A model generated the notes under the pieces. That model did no database searches and had not been told where the DNA came from. It saw only the letters and a list, made by a program, of their open reading frames with translations. Shown here piece by piece: positions 21,355-29,015 of a stretch of DNA of 29,015 nt. The position numbers were made by a program, and so were the translations under genes. The stretch spans positions 1-29,015 of the forward strand of contig JAGRAK010000001.1 in NCBI GenBank assembly GCA_020434645.1. The letters are read 5' to 3'. The DNA is from Bdellovibrionales bacterium (GTDB taxonomy: Bacteria > Bdellovibrionota > Bdellovibrionia > Bdellovibrionales > UBA1609). Within the stretch, counting starts at the first letter, position 1. Every line of letters starts with the position of its first letter.

Positions 21355-23585
21355 CCATTCAGCCAAGAAAAATGCCGCTCGTATCTGTAATTGTACCCTC
21401 ATACAACCATGAGCAATACATTGAAGAGGCCATCTTTTCGGTTATTAATCAAACTTACTCAAATATTGAACTCATTATTGTCGATGATGGCTCTCACGAT
21501 AACTCTAGAGAGATTATTAAAAAAATAATTTTATCTCAAAAACAAAATGGCACTAAAATTAAGTTCATTAAACAAAGAAATTCTGGTGCTCATGCTGCCA
21601 TCAACAAGGGACTGCGACTTGCCCGCGGTGAATATTTAACCATACTCAACTCAGATGACCGTTTTCACCCTCAAAGAATTGAGCGCCTCGTGAGCTCCCT
21701 CAAAGGCCGTGATGAGGGTTTTGCGTTCACGCTTGTGCAGCACATTGACTCTTTAGGTGATCCGCTTGACTGCAAAAATCGAGCTGTGTTCGGTTACAAT
21801 ACGGCTCTCTCTGCAAGGCATGAATACCCAAGTCTCGGCTATGCCCTGTTAATTTCAAACATAGCCATTACTACCGGAAATTTTTTCTTTACTCGAAACC
21901 TATTTAAAAAAATAGGTCAATTTAAATCTTACCGGGTTGCTCATGACTGGGATTTTTTACTGCGCGCTCTTTACTACACCGAGCCGATATTTCTACAAGA
22001 AAAACTCATTGATTATCGCATTCATGAAACCAACACTGTCAGCTCAAGCGAAGAACTCTGCCAGTCGGAGTCACTCATTATACTGACAGATTATTTTAAA
22101 AGACTGCTCGACAAATCCCCACCCAATCACCTTTTGCCTTGCCCGCAATATTGGCCAAACTATTTTTATAGTTTCATTCGCAATACTTACTCCTCATTAG
22201 CACGTGAGGCACCCTATCGAGACTCTGGCATTATTTTTAATAGCCTCTCTCTTTTATTTTTAGAAATAATTAAATCCAAAGACCCATTAAAATTAATTCA
22301 TGCATTAACAGATTGCCAAACCGGTCACGAATTTGATTTCTTTCAGTGCGAGCCCTCACTTATAGGTCGACCTTTTGCTCACGTTAAGACTTCTACACGT
22401 GCCGGTCTTTATTTTGAGTCACAACTATTTAAAATAGCCAACTTACACAGTGCTCATGCAGAGTCTGGGCATTTTTACCGAGTGGTCATAACTGGCTCTG
22501 ACTTAAGCTCACTATTACATAACACTATGGTCGCTCTTTGTCATAATGGTCAAATCGCAGGACTCGCTTTACCATGCGACCTGAACAAGACCAAAATTCA
22601 ATTTTATGTGTACTTGCCCAAGGCTTATTTGAATGTTCCAAAATCTAAGCTAAATGTAGAGTTGTTAGTCCGCACAGGGGAATCTTCTTTCGAACATGTG
22701 CCCAAATCTTCTAATCAGCCAATTTCACTCGCTTATCTTCAAACATCTAATAAAGAATTAGTTTGGCGAAATGTGGTGTATCGCTTAAGTCCCCGTACTT
22801 ATCGCTGCCACATAACCTCGCTCAACTCACTCTACGAAGGCGTTGTATTTAATGGCTGGGTCGACAATAGCCAAAATAAAAAAATTACCACTGAAATTCG
22901 TTGTGTAATTAATGGTACCATGCTGCCTATTATTTCTTGGGTCCGGCACAACAACATTCGGCACAACAACGGCCTAATAGACAAAAATGACACATATCCA
23001 GAATTCACTTTGCATCTTCGTAAAAATGATATTGAAGAGTTCGGTCGTGAGCTGAATATCTCTATATTATCTTTTAATAGCGACCAAACGGCTGAGACTA
23101 TTGGCGCTTATAAACTCTCAAGCAATGGGTTTAAATATCATGTAACATGCAATACTTCGATGCCCACCCTAAATGATTTTTCATTCGCGGGAGAAGGTGT
23201 ATTGCTAAACAAACGAAGTCGACAGCGCTGGGATGTACAGCGGCCACACCTCCAAATGGGAGAAGTTAAAACCATGTGGGGCTTTATAGAAAAATTTGAA
23301 CGCATCAATAATGGCATTGCGGCTCAGGGCTGGTCGATAAATCCTCACTCTAAAAGAGCTCCTGATCAGATTTTAATTTGCAGTCATAATAAAGTTTTTG
23401 CATCCGTACGCCCCAATATATATCGAGAAGACATAATCAACTTACATAAAGTGACTCAACCAATTAATAGCGGGTTCTTTGCGCAATTTGAGCTTCCTTC
23501 TCCAGAAACTAAAAATCTGCGCATGGTGGCCATCTGGCATACTGGCGAAGCCATTTCGCTCCCTAAACTATATAACTCTCAATAA
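21351..23585 (+). CDS. GT2 glycosyltransferase with long beta-rich C-terminal region
   Basis: A 744-residue protein. Residues 10-240 are a classic GT2 domain: V-S-V-I-V-P-S-Y-N-H (11-20), I-V-D-D-G-S (43-48), N-S-G-A-H-A-A-I-N-K-G, L-N-S-D-D-R-F (99-105) and H-D-W-D-F-L-L-R-A (about 197). The remaining 450 residues are beta-rich; two parts contain G-x-W signatures (G-W-V-D-N near 501, G-W-S-I-N near 659) with a downstream R-x-D-I/V element, like the small repeat domains that follow some surface-polysaccharide GTs. ATG 21351 overlaps the previous stop as ATGA with GAGAGG upstream; an earlier TTG is less likely. A 15-base tandem duplication near residue 531 gives R-H-N-N-I-R-H-N-N. Confidence 0.88.
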   Translation: MTIQPRKMPLVSVIVPSYNHEQYIEEAIFSVINQTYSNIELIIVDDGSHDNSREIIKKIILSQKQNGTKIKFIKQRNSGAHAAINKGLRLARGEYLTILNSDDRFHPQRIERLVSSLKGRDEGFAFTLVQHIDSLGDPLDCKNRAVFGYNTALSARHEYPSLGYALLISNIAITTGNFFFTRNLFKKIGQFKSYRVAHDWDFLLRALYYTEPIFLQEKLIDYRIHETNTVSSSEELCQSESLIILTDYFKRLLDKSPPNHLLPCPQYWPNYFYSFIRNTYSSLAREAPYRDSGIIFNSLSLLFLEIIKSKDPLKLIHALTDCQTGHEFDFFQCEPSLIGRPFAHVKTSTRAGLYFESQLFKIANLHSAHAESGHFYRVVITGSDLSSLLHNTMVALCHNGQIAGLALPCDLNKTKIQFYVYLPKAYLNVPKSKLNVELLVRTGESSFEHVPKSSNQPISLAYLQTSNKELVWRNVVYRLSPRTYRCHITSLNSLYEGVVFNGWVDNSQNKKITTEIRCVINGTMLPIISWVRHNNIRHNNGLIDKNDTYPEFTLHLRKNDIEEFGRELNISILSFNSDQTAETIGAYKLSSNGFKYHVTCNTSMPTLNDFSFAGEGVLLNKRSRQRWDVQRPHLQMGEVKTMWGFIEKFERINNGIAAQGWSINPHSKRAPDQILICSHNKVFASVRPNIYREDIINLHKVTQPINSGFFAQFELPSPETKNLRMVAIWHTGEAISLPKLYNSQ
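22944..22970 (+). repeat. 15-base tandem duplication inside the GT2 gene
   Basis: CGGCACAACAAC occurs at 22944-22955 and 22959-22970, separated by ATT, so that R-H-N-N is encoded twice in frame. A recent slippage event is likely. Confidence 0.7.
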
Positions 23586-23602
23586 CTAAGGGCGGGTGAC
23601 TT

Positions 23603-25069
23603 TTGTCTTTCTCAAGTTTTGAGTTTATTTTCTTATTTTTGCCCTCTGTGCTGTTTTGCTATTTTTTTCTATATGCTCTAGTGAAGAATCTTCCCAAGCA
23701 TGTCACCATACTGAATCTTATTCTTCTTATATCAAGCCTGGTGTTTTATTATCAGGATGAAAAAAAATATTTCTGGGTTATGTTTTTAATTGGCGCAATT
23801 GATTATTCAGTCGCTTTAATTATTAGCTATTTACAAAAAACTAACGCCCGTAAAATTTGGACTCGCCTGTGGCTTCTGCTCTCAATTATATCCAATATGG
23901 GCATATTATTTTATTTTAAATACATTGGTTTTACACTTGGTTTATTTAACGATCTCGCCGTTCTCTCAAACACGCAACCGCTAAATTTTTCTGTCACTCG
24001 TGATATCATAATGCCTCTTGGGATAAGTTTTTATACTTTTGAGTCATTAAGTTATGTGATCGATGTGTTTCGTGGACAAACAAAAGCAACACGCAAACTC
24101 ATCGACTATTGGACTTTTATTACGTTTTTTCCTCATCTTATTGCTGGGCCTATTATTCGCTTCTCCCAGCTGCAAAGGCAGCTCGAGTCGCGTGAACACA
24201 ATTGGGAGAATATAGCCGAAGGCTTTAGAAGATTCTTTTTTGGACTGGGCAAAAAAGTTATCTTGGCAAACCCATTGGCCTATTACACAGATTTATTTTA
24301 TAACTTAGACCCCACACGTATTGATGCCACCCTCTCTTGGCTTATGACTTGTACATTCGCCCTACAGCTTTACTTTGATTTTTCTGCTTATTCAGATATG
24401 GCGATCGGCCTAGGTCGCCTTTTTGGTATCAAGTTGCCTGAAAATTTTAATTATCCCTATATTGCATCGAGCATGACTGATGGCTGGAGACGATGGCACA
24501 TCACGCTCACCGGATGGTTTCGAGATTATGTCTACAAACCATTATGTCATGTCAACTCAAGTCACTCGGGTCGCGTTTTTAATGTTATATTTGTATTTAT
24601 GCTCTGTGGGCTCTGGCACGGAGCAAACCTAACATTTATTTATTGGGGATTAATAAATGGTGTCTTCTTAGGCCTTGAAGTTGCTCTTAGAAAAAAGAAA
24701 TTACGAGCTTTACCCACTCTATTTGGTCACTTGTATTTTATAACTGTTATCCTTATTAGCCTGGTGTTTTTTAGATCTAGCACCCTTGATCAAGCCCTAA
24801 AAACTGTTTTCGCGATGTTTGGCGGGAACTCTCTAATTGTATCAGAAGATACACTTAAGACATTACTAGAGCCTCATTTTCTGTTTTATTTCCTCTCCGG
24901 CATTATTTGCAGTACACCTTTTTATATAAACTTAGCTCGGCACGTGAGCGCGAAACTCCCAATCACCCAAATTCTTTTTAATGAAATCATACCTTTAGCT
25001 ATATTTTTCATTTCTGTGGTTATGATGACAGAACAAACTTATGTACCTTTTATATATTTTAGATTCTAA
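23603..25069 (+). CDS. MBOAT family O-acyltransferase (AlgI-like)
   Basis: A 488-residue polytopic protein with about eleven hydrophobic segments. It has the AlgI/DltB-type core: M-P-L-G-I-S-F-Y-T-F-E-S-L-S-Y (137-151), F-F-P-H-L-I-A-G-P-I-I-R (175-186), F-D-F-S-A-Y-S-D-M-A-I-G (258-269), W-R-R-W-H-I-T-L-T-G-W-F-R-D-Y (295-309, His299) and C-G-L-W-H-G-A-N (335-342, His339). His339 is the invariant MBOAT catalytic histidine. Such proteins pass acetyl groups across the inner membrane to periplasmic glycan acetylases; the AlgX/J-like product of this cassette fits as partner. The TTG start at 23603 has GGGTGA about four bases before it, 17 bases after the GT2 stop. Confidence 0.94.
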   Translation: MSFSSFEFIFLFLPSVLFCYFFLYALVKNLPKHVTILNLILLISSLVFYYQDEKKYFWVMFLIGAIDYSVALIISYLQKTNARKIWTRLWLLLSIISNMGILFYFKYIGFTLGLFNDLAVLSNTQPLNFSVTRDIIMPLGISFYTFESLSYVIDVFRGQTKATRKLIDYWTFITFFPHLIAGPIIRFSQLQRQLESREHNWENIAEGFRRFFFGLGKKVILANPLAYYTDLFYNLDPTRIDATLSWLMTCTFALQLYFDFSAYSDMAIGLGRLFGIKLPENFNYPYIASSMTDGWRRWHITLTGWFRDYVYKPLCHVNSSHSGRVFNVIFVFMLCGLWHGANLTFIYWGLINGVFLGLEVALRKKKLRALPTLFGHLYFITVILISLVFFRSSTLDQALKTVFAMFGGNSLIVSEDTLKTLLEPHFLFYFLSGIICSTPFYINLARHVSAKLPITQILFNEIIPLAIFFISVVMMTEQTYVPFIYFRF

Positions 25070-25140
25070 ATTTATAAGACGTTCGCAATTTTGCTCACAC
25101 TATGCTATATCGAACTCGTCTAAACCCGGGGAGCCAACAG

Positions 25141-25590
25141 ATGCTTAAAGCACTATTCTTACTTATAATTATCTCTTCATCTCATTCATTCGCTGCTGAT
25201 ATAAAAAATTGGACATATATCGACGAGAATAATATGGCGGCTAGTCTTAGTCTTTACGATAAGGCCAATGTCTCTGGTGAAGAAATGGTGACCTGGATAA
25301 CTTCTGATGGCTCCGTTCAAATGGCTAAACCCGCTACAGCATCAAACCTTAATGTTGAAATCCCCGTATTCGTTCAAAGTGACGATGGAGAAATTCTATA
25401 CGATCTTAATCTTGGCATTTCAATGGGCACTTCGTTTACACAAGTAAAATCGATGCTAAAAGACATTTCGTACCGCCAGGCTTTTGAATACCTACCCGAA
25501 ACTTGCTCAGATAAAGATACAGCTTTTTTAGTTGTTGTTAATAATGTTGAGTCCACAATGTTCGGATACTGCTTAACTCCAAAAAACTAA
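25141..25590 (+). CDS. Small secreted protein of unknown function
   Basis: A 149-residue protein with a signal peptide (MLKALFLLIIISSSHSFA). ATG 25141 follows GGGGAG by eight bases; an in-frame ATG at 25102 is rejected for lacking a ribosome site and giving a poor signal. The mature part is acidic, with two Cys (E-T-C-S-D-K-D and F-G-Y-C-L-T) that may bond. No family is recognised. Its TAA overlaps the TAG of the convergent nuclease-like gene by four bases. Confidence 0.78.
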   Translation: MLKALFLLIIISSSHSFAADIKNWTYIDENNMAASLSLYDKANVSGEEMVTWITSDGSVQMAKPATASNLNVEIPVFVQSDDGEILYDLNLGISMGTSFTQVKSMLKDISYRQAFEYLPETCSDKDTAFLVVVNNVESTMFGYCLTPKN

Positions 25591-26696
25591 TCATCATCTT
25601 GCCCTGAACTTTTCATTTTAAAAAGCACAGGATGATGATCAGTATAGTAAAATCGAAACATGTCATGGTTATACGGATCTCCAGGATAAGCTGAGTCAAC
25701 GTGCTTACTCGCCCAATCTATCGCCAGCTCGCTAATTAAGTTAATAACTTCAAAGTTATTTTCGAACTCAACCTCTTTGGTGTCGTCACGACTGATCATT
25801 ATGTGATCATACGGCTTCGGGCTAGTCATATTGGTGTTCGTATTTGTTGCCGCCTCAGCATTCAGACTCACAAATTCGGGAGGTATAACACTATCTAATT
25901 CTTTTTTATCTTCAAGGTTCATATCACCCAAAATAATGTAGTCTTTTTCAGAATTCTGAAATTTTTGGACGGCTATCCATTCAAAAATATTCGTTATCTC
26001 AACTTTTCTTCTTTCACGGTCAAGTCGACCTGGCCCGGGGTGTAAATGAACATTGATCAAAACAAAGTCCACTGAATTACCCACAGTAGTGAACGAAAAA
26101 GCATATGGAACGCGGTCATACTTAGGGTTTGCTGTTCTATCCGCATCCAAGAAGCCATTTGGCAAATCAAGTTTAGGGCGGACAACTTGAGATTTATAAA
26201 AAACCACAAACCATTCTGTATTCGTGCCATTACTGTGATTTTTTACTGAAGTTCCGGTATCTTCTTCGCTTAACCAAAACTGATCGTATCCCGCTGCAAG
26301 CATAGCTATGAAAAATTCAGTATTCCGTTCATTTGCTCTTAAAGCGGTGCCGTCTGGGTATGTTGGCACTTCTTTCGAATTGTACAAAGGACTATTTGGC
26401 AACAAAGTCAAATCAGGCGGGGCTATAAGCTCTTGCACAATCACTAAGTCACAGCCTTTATTTTTATAGATATTGGCTAACGCTTCATTGTCGCGAAGTT
26501 TGGAGCCACCCAAAAACTGTATATTTGATGTGCAGAGCTGTACGGCTTCGCCCCTCTCTTGATCTTGTTGAATTGGGGGCGGCTGGTTGGACACACTAGG
26601 AATTGTTTTCTCATCGCAGCCCAAATGTGTCAGTGCAACGAGCAGCAATGCCATTTTAAATGCTCTATACTGTATTTTATAGGTGAACCCTGCCAT
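25587..26696 (-). CDS. Endonuclease/exonuclease/phosphatase family lipoprotein
   Basis: About 369 residues. Starting at ATG 26696 gives a basic segment, hydrophobic core and lipobox-like L-T-H-L-G-C (Cys27). The DNase I/EEP fold motifs are all present: S-N-I-Q (Asn58), I-V-Q-E (Glu89, metal ligand), N-V-H-L-H (His217), I-L-G-D-M-N (Asp258, Asn260), Y-D-H-I-M-I and C-terminal Y-T-D-H-H-P-V (Asp353, His354). The family hydrolyses phosphodiesters in DNA, RNA, sugar phosphates or lipids; this protein cannot be placed more narrowly. A lipid anchor would hold it in the envelope. An N-terminal GTG at 26726 is also open. A 20-base palindrome lies just upstream. Confidence 0.86.
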   Translation of the reverse strand: MAGFTYKIQYRAFKMALLLVALTHLGCDEKTIPSVSNQPPPIQQDQERGEAVQLCTSNIQFLGGSKLRDNEALANIYKNKGCDLVIVQELIAPPDLTLLPNSPLYNSKEVPTYPDGTALRANERNTEFFIAMLAAGYDQFWLSEEDTGTSVKNHSNGTNTEWFVVFYKSQVVRPKLDLPNGFLDADRTANPKYDRVPYAFSFTTVGNSVDFVLINVHLHPGPGRLDRERRKVEITNIFEWIAVQKFQNSEKDYIILGDMNLEDKKELDSVIPPEFVSLNAEAATNTNTNMTSPKPYDHIMISRDDTKEVEFENNFEVINLISELAIDWASKHVDSAYPGDPYNHDMFRFYYTDHHPVLFKMKSSGQDDD

Positions 26697-26726
26697 CAGG
26701 CTATTCAATAGCAAATTCGTGACCAC

Positions 26727-26746
26727 ATTCTATAAATTTATAGAAT
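26727..26746. promoter_or_regulatory. Perfect 20-base palindrome between divergent genes
   Basis: ATTCTATAAATTTATAGAAT is a perfect inverted repeat with no loop. It lies 30 bases before the nuclease-like start and 131 bases before the divergent gene at 26878, a natural place for a dimeric regulator. It is AT-rich, so it might also overlap a promoter. Confidence 0.5.
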
Positions 26747-26877
26747 CTCCTTGCTTGCAAATATTTCACCGTGACGGAATTCAGCATTGGCTTTGAAAGC
26801 GTTATAGCCAAAATTAGCTCAGCTCAAAATGAAACCCTTTAGAGGTCGGCCTAGCAGTTGCTCATGTTTGAGCTGTT

Positions 26878-27996
26878 ATGAAATGTTTAAAAATTGCACT
26901 TTCAAAATTATGTATCCTATTGCTTACTGGCGTAACAATAGCCTCGCCTGCTTATGGTAAGTCTGTCGATATTGACATTATGCTTGAAGATATCGCGGCA
27001 GCAAAGGATGGGTCTAATATAGATCCTGCGCTTTCAGCCCAACTTAAGCAAAATTTTGATACTGAATCTGCAAGCGATGTGCAGATTATACCGACTACTA
27101 ATGAAGAGGTGGATCTACTCCAGGTCAATCATAAAATTATTTTTCAGATCGGCCCACCCAATATTACTACAAAAGAACAAGCTCAGTATAATGAGCTAAA
27201 AGAAGAAGAAAAAGATCGATTTCACACCGCTCGCCGAGAGCGTCTACGCAAACTTGCACAAATTCTGTCTGTACCGAAACTCACCAGCGGCTTTTTTGTA
27301 ACTTTAAAAAATAAAATAATTCGTCCAAAAGTGAATGCTGAAAATCAAGTGGAAGATCTCTCTATATATGAGAAATCAACCGTACTTAATAATTACAATT
27401 CGCGCCTCTGGAAGGTGGCTAAAAAGCTTGGTAAAACTAACAATGTTAAAGGGGTTAAAATATTAATTGGTATAAAGGCCTTTGCTGGAGTCAGAGAAAA
27501 GTTATCTACAGGACGAGCCGTCTTCGTGTCATTTGATATCGGCTACAATACCGAAACCAAGAGTCTAATGGTGAAAATTGATCGACAAATCGAGAAAATG
27601 ACTGATGGTATTGCACTTGAATTTACTGGCGCTGCCAAAGTGCAATATTACGAAACTCACCAGTCGGCAGATGAGAATCACACCGACAAAACAGAGACGA
27701 GAAGCGGAAAATCGTTTTACCCCCCTGGCTTCGGTATTGGCGTTGCCTCTACAGGCATTAGCTATGATAAAACAGACGACTATGTAAGTTCTGGTTTTTA
27801 TATTTCTGCTGGTTTAGACCCCTTGTTTCTTGGCTTGGGTATTAACGAGTTTGAGCAAGTCACCATGTATGAAAAAGAATTGCACCCAACATTTAAAATC
27901 TTCAAAAAATTCGCTCGCGTTTCTCGTTGGTTTACAGACACCTTTAGTTCTGAAGCTTCACTTGTTAAAAACCCCTGTATTGAATTATTAAAATAG
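26878..27996 (+). CDS. Secreted protein of unknown function
   Basis: A 372-residue protein with a signal peptide (MKCLKIALSKLCILLLTGVTIASPAYG). Residues 100-130 form a highly charged helix (E-L-K-E-E-E-K-D-R-F-H-T-A-R-R-E-R-L-R-K-L). A glycine-rich beta region (P-P-G-F-G-I-G-V-A-S-T-G-I-S-Y, then S-S-G-F-Y-I-S-A-G-L-D-P-L-F-L-G-L-G) covers about 280-325, and a basic helical C terminus ends N-P-C-I-E-L-L-K. No family is recognised. A small hairpin (GCTCA/TGAGC, 26860-26873) lies just before the ATG and no strong Shine-Dalgarno is seen. It is divergent from the nuclease-like gene. Confidence 0.75.
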   Translation: MKCLKIALSKLCILLLTGVTIASPAYGKSVDIDIMLEDIAAAKDGSNIDPALSAQLKQNFDTESASDVQIIPTTNEEVDLLQVNHKIIFQIGPPNITTKEQAQYNELKEEEKDRFHTARRERLRKLAQILSVPKLTSGFFVTLKNKIIRPKVNAENQVEDLSIYEKSTVLNNYNSRLWKVAKKLGKTNNVKGVKILIGIKAFAGVREKLSTGRAVFVSFDIGYNTETKSLMVKIDRQIEKMTDGIALEFTGAAKVQYYETHQSADENHTDKTETRSGKSFYPPGFGIGVASTGISYDKTDDYVSSGFYISAGLDPLFLGLGINEFEQVTMYEKELHPTFKIFKKFARVSRWFTDTFSSEASLVKNPCIELLK

Positions 27997-28042
27997 CCAA
28001 ATACTAAAAGTATGTAATATGCTCAAAGCATAGGGGATTACT

Positions 28043-28675
28043 ATGCTGCATTCTTTAGTCTTGCTTTGGTTTTCGTGGGTCCGTGACGGTGGTTACCTCG
28101 GCGTTTTTTTTCTTATGGCACTTGAGAGCACTATCGTGCCGATACCTTCAGAGCTAATCCTCCCACCGGCTGCGTTTTGGGCAGCACAGGGGCACATGAG
28201 TTTTTGGGGCGTAGTGGCCGCAGGAACGCTCGGTAGCTATGCGGGGTCTGCTGTTAGCTATCTGGCTTGCCGGTGGCTTGGCGGGCGCTTTCTGCACCAA
28301 TACGGCCGTTATGTATTATTGACTGACGAGAAGATTACCATGGCCGAGCGATTGGTGCGCGACCACGGCGCCTTCGGCATCTTCGTATCAAGAATGCTGC
28401 CTGTCGTGAGGCACCTTATTTCAATGCCTGCAGGCGTTTTTAAAATGGATTTTAAAATCTTTAGTCTGGTTACTTTATCCGGAGCCGGAATATGGTGTTA
28501 CATCTTAGCGCTCTGGGGACAGAAAATACTCGGGGCACACCCTGAGTTGTTAAATTCTCCTGAGCAGATGATGTCGGCTGTAAAATCTGAAATGATTTGG
28601 TTTGTGGCCGGGATAGCCGGCCTTGCACTTCTGTATTCTCTTGTGGTTTTTTATAAAAAATCATTGCGAAAATAA
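28043..28675 (+). CDS. DedA family membrane protein
   Basis: A 210-residue polytopic protein with GGGGA five bases before its ATG. DedA/Tvp38 features are clear: an E-S-T-I-V-P-I-P-S-E motif (Glu28, Pro33, Pro35, Glu37), G-T-L-G-S-Y-A-G-S-A-V-S-Y (61-73), and R-M-L-P-V-V-R-H-L-I-S-M-P-A-G (117-131; Arg117 and Arg123 are the conserved arginines), followed by two C-terminal membrane helices. DedA proteins act in membrane lipid homeostasis, and some flip undecaprenyl phosphate or phosphatidylethanolamine. Which lipid this one moves cannot be told. Its stop is one base from the stop of the convergent gene on the right edge. Confidence 0.94.
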   Translation: MLHSLVLLWFSWVRDGGYLGVFFLMALESTIVPIPSELILPPAAFWAAQGHMSFWGVVAAGTLGSYAGSAVSYLACRWLGGRFLHQYGRYVLLTDEKITMAERLVRDHGAFGIFVSRMLPVVRHLISMPAGVFKMDFKIFSLVTLSGAGIWCYILALWGQKILGAHPELLNSPEQMMSAVKSEMIWFVAGIAGLALLYSLVVFYKKSLRK

Positions 28676-28676
28676 C

Positions 28677-29015
28677 CTATGTGTCGTCAGGATCAACTGT
28701 GATTTCGTAGTTACCACCGATAGTTACTCTTACGCCTGGCCAATCAATTTTGTCAGAATAACCCAGCACTCCAGCAAGTACAGCTGCGTTGGGATGATTT
28801 GCCGAAAAATTAAATGGCGACAAAGATAGACTACCCAGTGCTGTAGCATTGATTTCAACGATATACCTATAATCCTTAATCTCAAGTATATCTCGCGCAC
28901 CATTTGCAAATCCCACTCCGGCAGCTTTTAAAGTCTGTCTATTTTTAGTTAAAGCAATACCGACAGTGATTGGTGAAATAAATTCTTTGATTAGAATTGC
29001 TACGTGTTGAACATC
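28677..29015 (-). CDS. C-terminal part of an unknown protein, cut by the window edge
   Basis: On the minus strand the frame is open from the right edge to the stop at 28677 (112 codons). It begins D-V-Q-H-V-A-I-L-I-K and ends N-Y-E-I-T-V-D-P-D-D-T. A GTG at 28916 could be mistaken for its start, but the frame continues upstream without a stop, so the gene almost certainly begins beyond the window. The segment is beta-rich with a V-T-I-G-G-N-Y tail. No family is recognised. Confidence 0.65.
   Translation of the reverse strand, partial: DVQHVAILIKEFISPITVGIALTKNRQTLKAAGVGFANGARDILEIKDYRYIVEINATALGSLSLSPFNFSANHPNAAVLAGVLGYSDKIDWPGVRVTIGGNYEITVDPDDT

Noticed and set aside
18147..25069. Alginate biosynthesis locus
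   Set aside because: Only the acetylation-type proteins match; no alginate polymerase, epimerase, lyase or export gene is present.
28677..28916. Complete 79-residue gene starting at GTG 28916
   Set aside because: The frame remains open upstream to the right edge, so this is better read as the end of a longer gene.
1..29015. CRISPR array, prophage, insertion sequence or toxin-antitoxin module
   Set aside because: No regularly spaced repeats, transposase, integrase, phage structural gene or recognisable toxin pair was found.

Overview
The window looks like chromosomal DNA of a Gram-negative bacterium of moderate, slightly AT-rich base composition. Outer-membrane and LPS biology is evident: a heptose-pathway isomerase (gmhA), several signal-peptide-bearing beta-barrel-like proteins and many lipoproteins. 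The density of secreted hydrolases, the DUF3015/DUF4105-type proteins and the Cys-rich CGxNC-type protein remind me of the Bdellovibrionota, but this assignment is inference; no rRNA or other taxonomic marker is present.

Layout. (1) 167-5206: rmuC on +, then a compact minus-strand group (TPR-like lipoprotein, beta-barrel-like protein, family S28 serine peptidase, small lipoprotein) in which two gene pairs overlap by ATGA. (2) 5324-8096: + strand alpha/beta-hydrolase-like protein, CPA2-type cation/proton antiporter and a small secreted protein. (3) 8110-11051: minus-strand run encoding a DUF3015-like protein, a large DUF4105 (Lnb-type) protein and a small beta-barrel-like protein. (4) 11118-13371: + strand lipoprotein hydrolase, Cys-rich secreted protein and beta-barrel-like protein. 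(5) 13372-13727: a structured, GC-richer intergenic element lying between tRNA-Asn and an exact 20-bp partial copy of that tRNA's 3' end. (6) 13796-16268: two small exported/anchored proteins on minus, a subtilisin-like protease on +, and tRNA-Arg on minus. (7) 16377-18099: gmhA, tRNA-Ser and a two-domain envelope protein. (8) 18147-25069: a four-gene polysaccharide cassette (AlgX/AlgJ-like SGNH protein, hybrid glycosyltransferase, GT2 glycosyltransferase with a long C-terminal extension, MBOAT/AlgI-like O-acyltransferase). (9) 25141-29015: small secreted protein, endonuclease/exonuclease/phosphatase-family lipoprotein, unknown secreted protein, DedA-family membrane protein, and a CDS cut by the right edge.

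How the parts may work together. The clearest pathway unit is the 18-25 kb cassette: two glycosyltransferases plus an AlgI-like membrane acyltransferase and an AlgX/J-like periplasmic SGNH partner point to synthesis and O-acetylation of a surface glycan, although no polymerase, flippase or export gene is in view. The minus cluster at 8-11 kb groups a putative periplasmic cysteine-hydrolase-like protein with two small envelope proteins. Genes are tightly packed: three convergent pairs overlap at their stops or are only 1 bp apart. Several genes have no visible Shine-Dalgarno, while others have strong ones. I see no transposase, integrase, phage gene, CRISPR array or rRNA.
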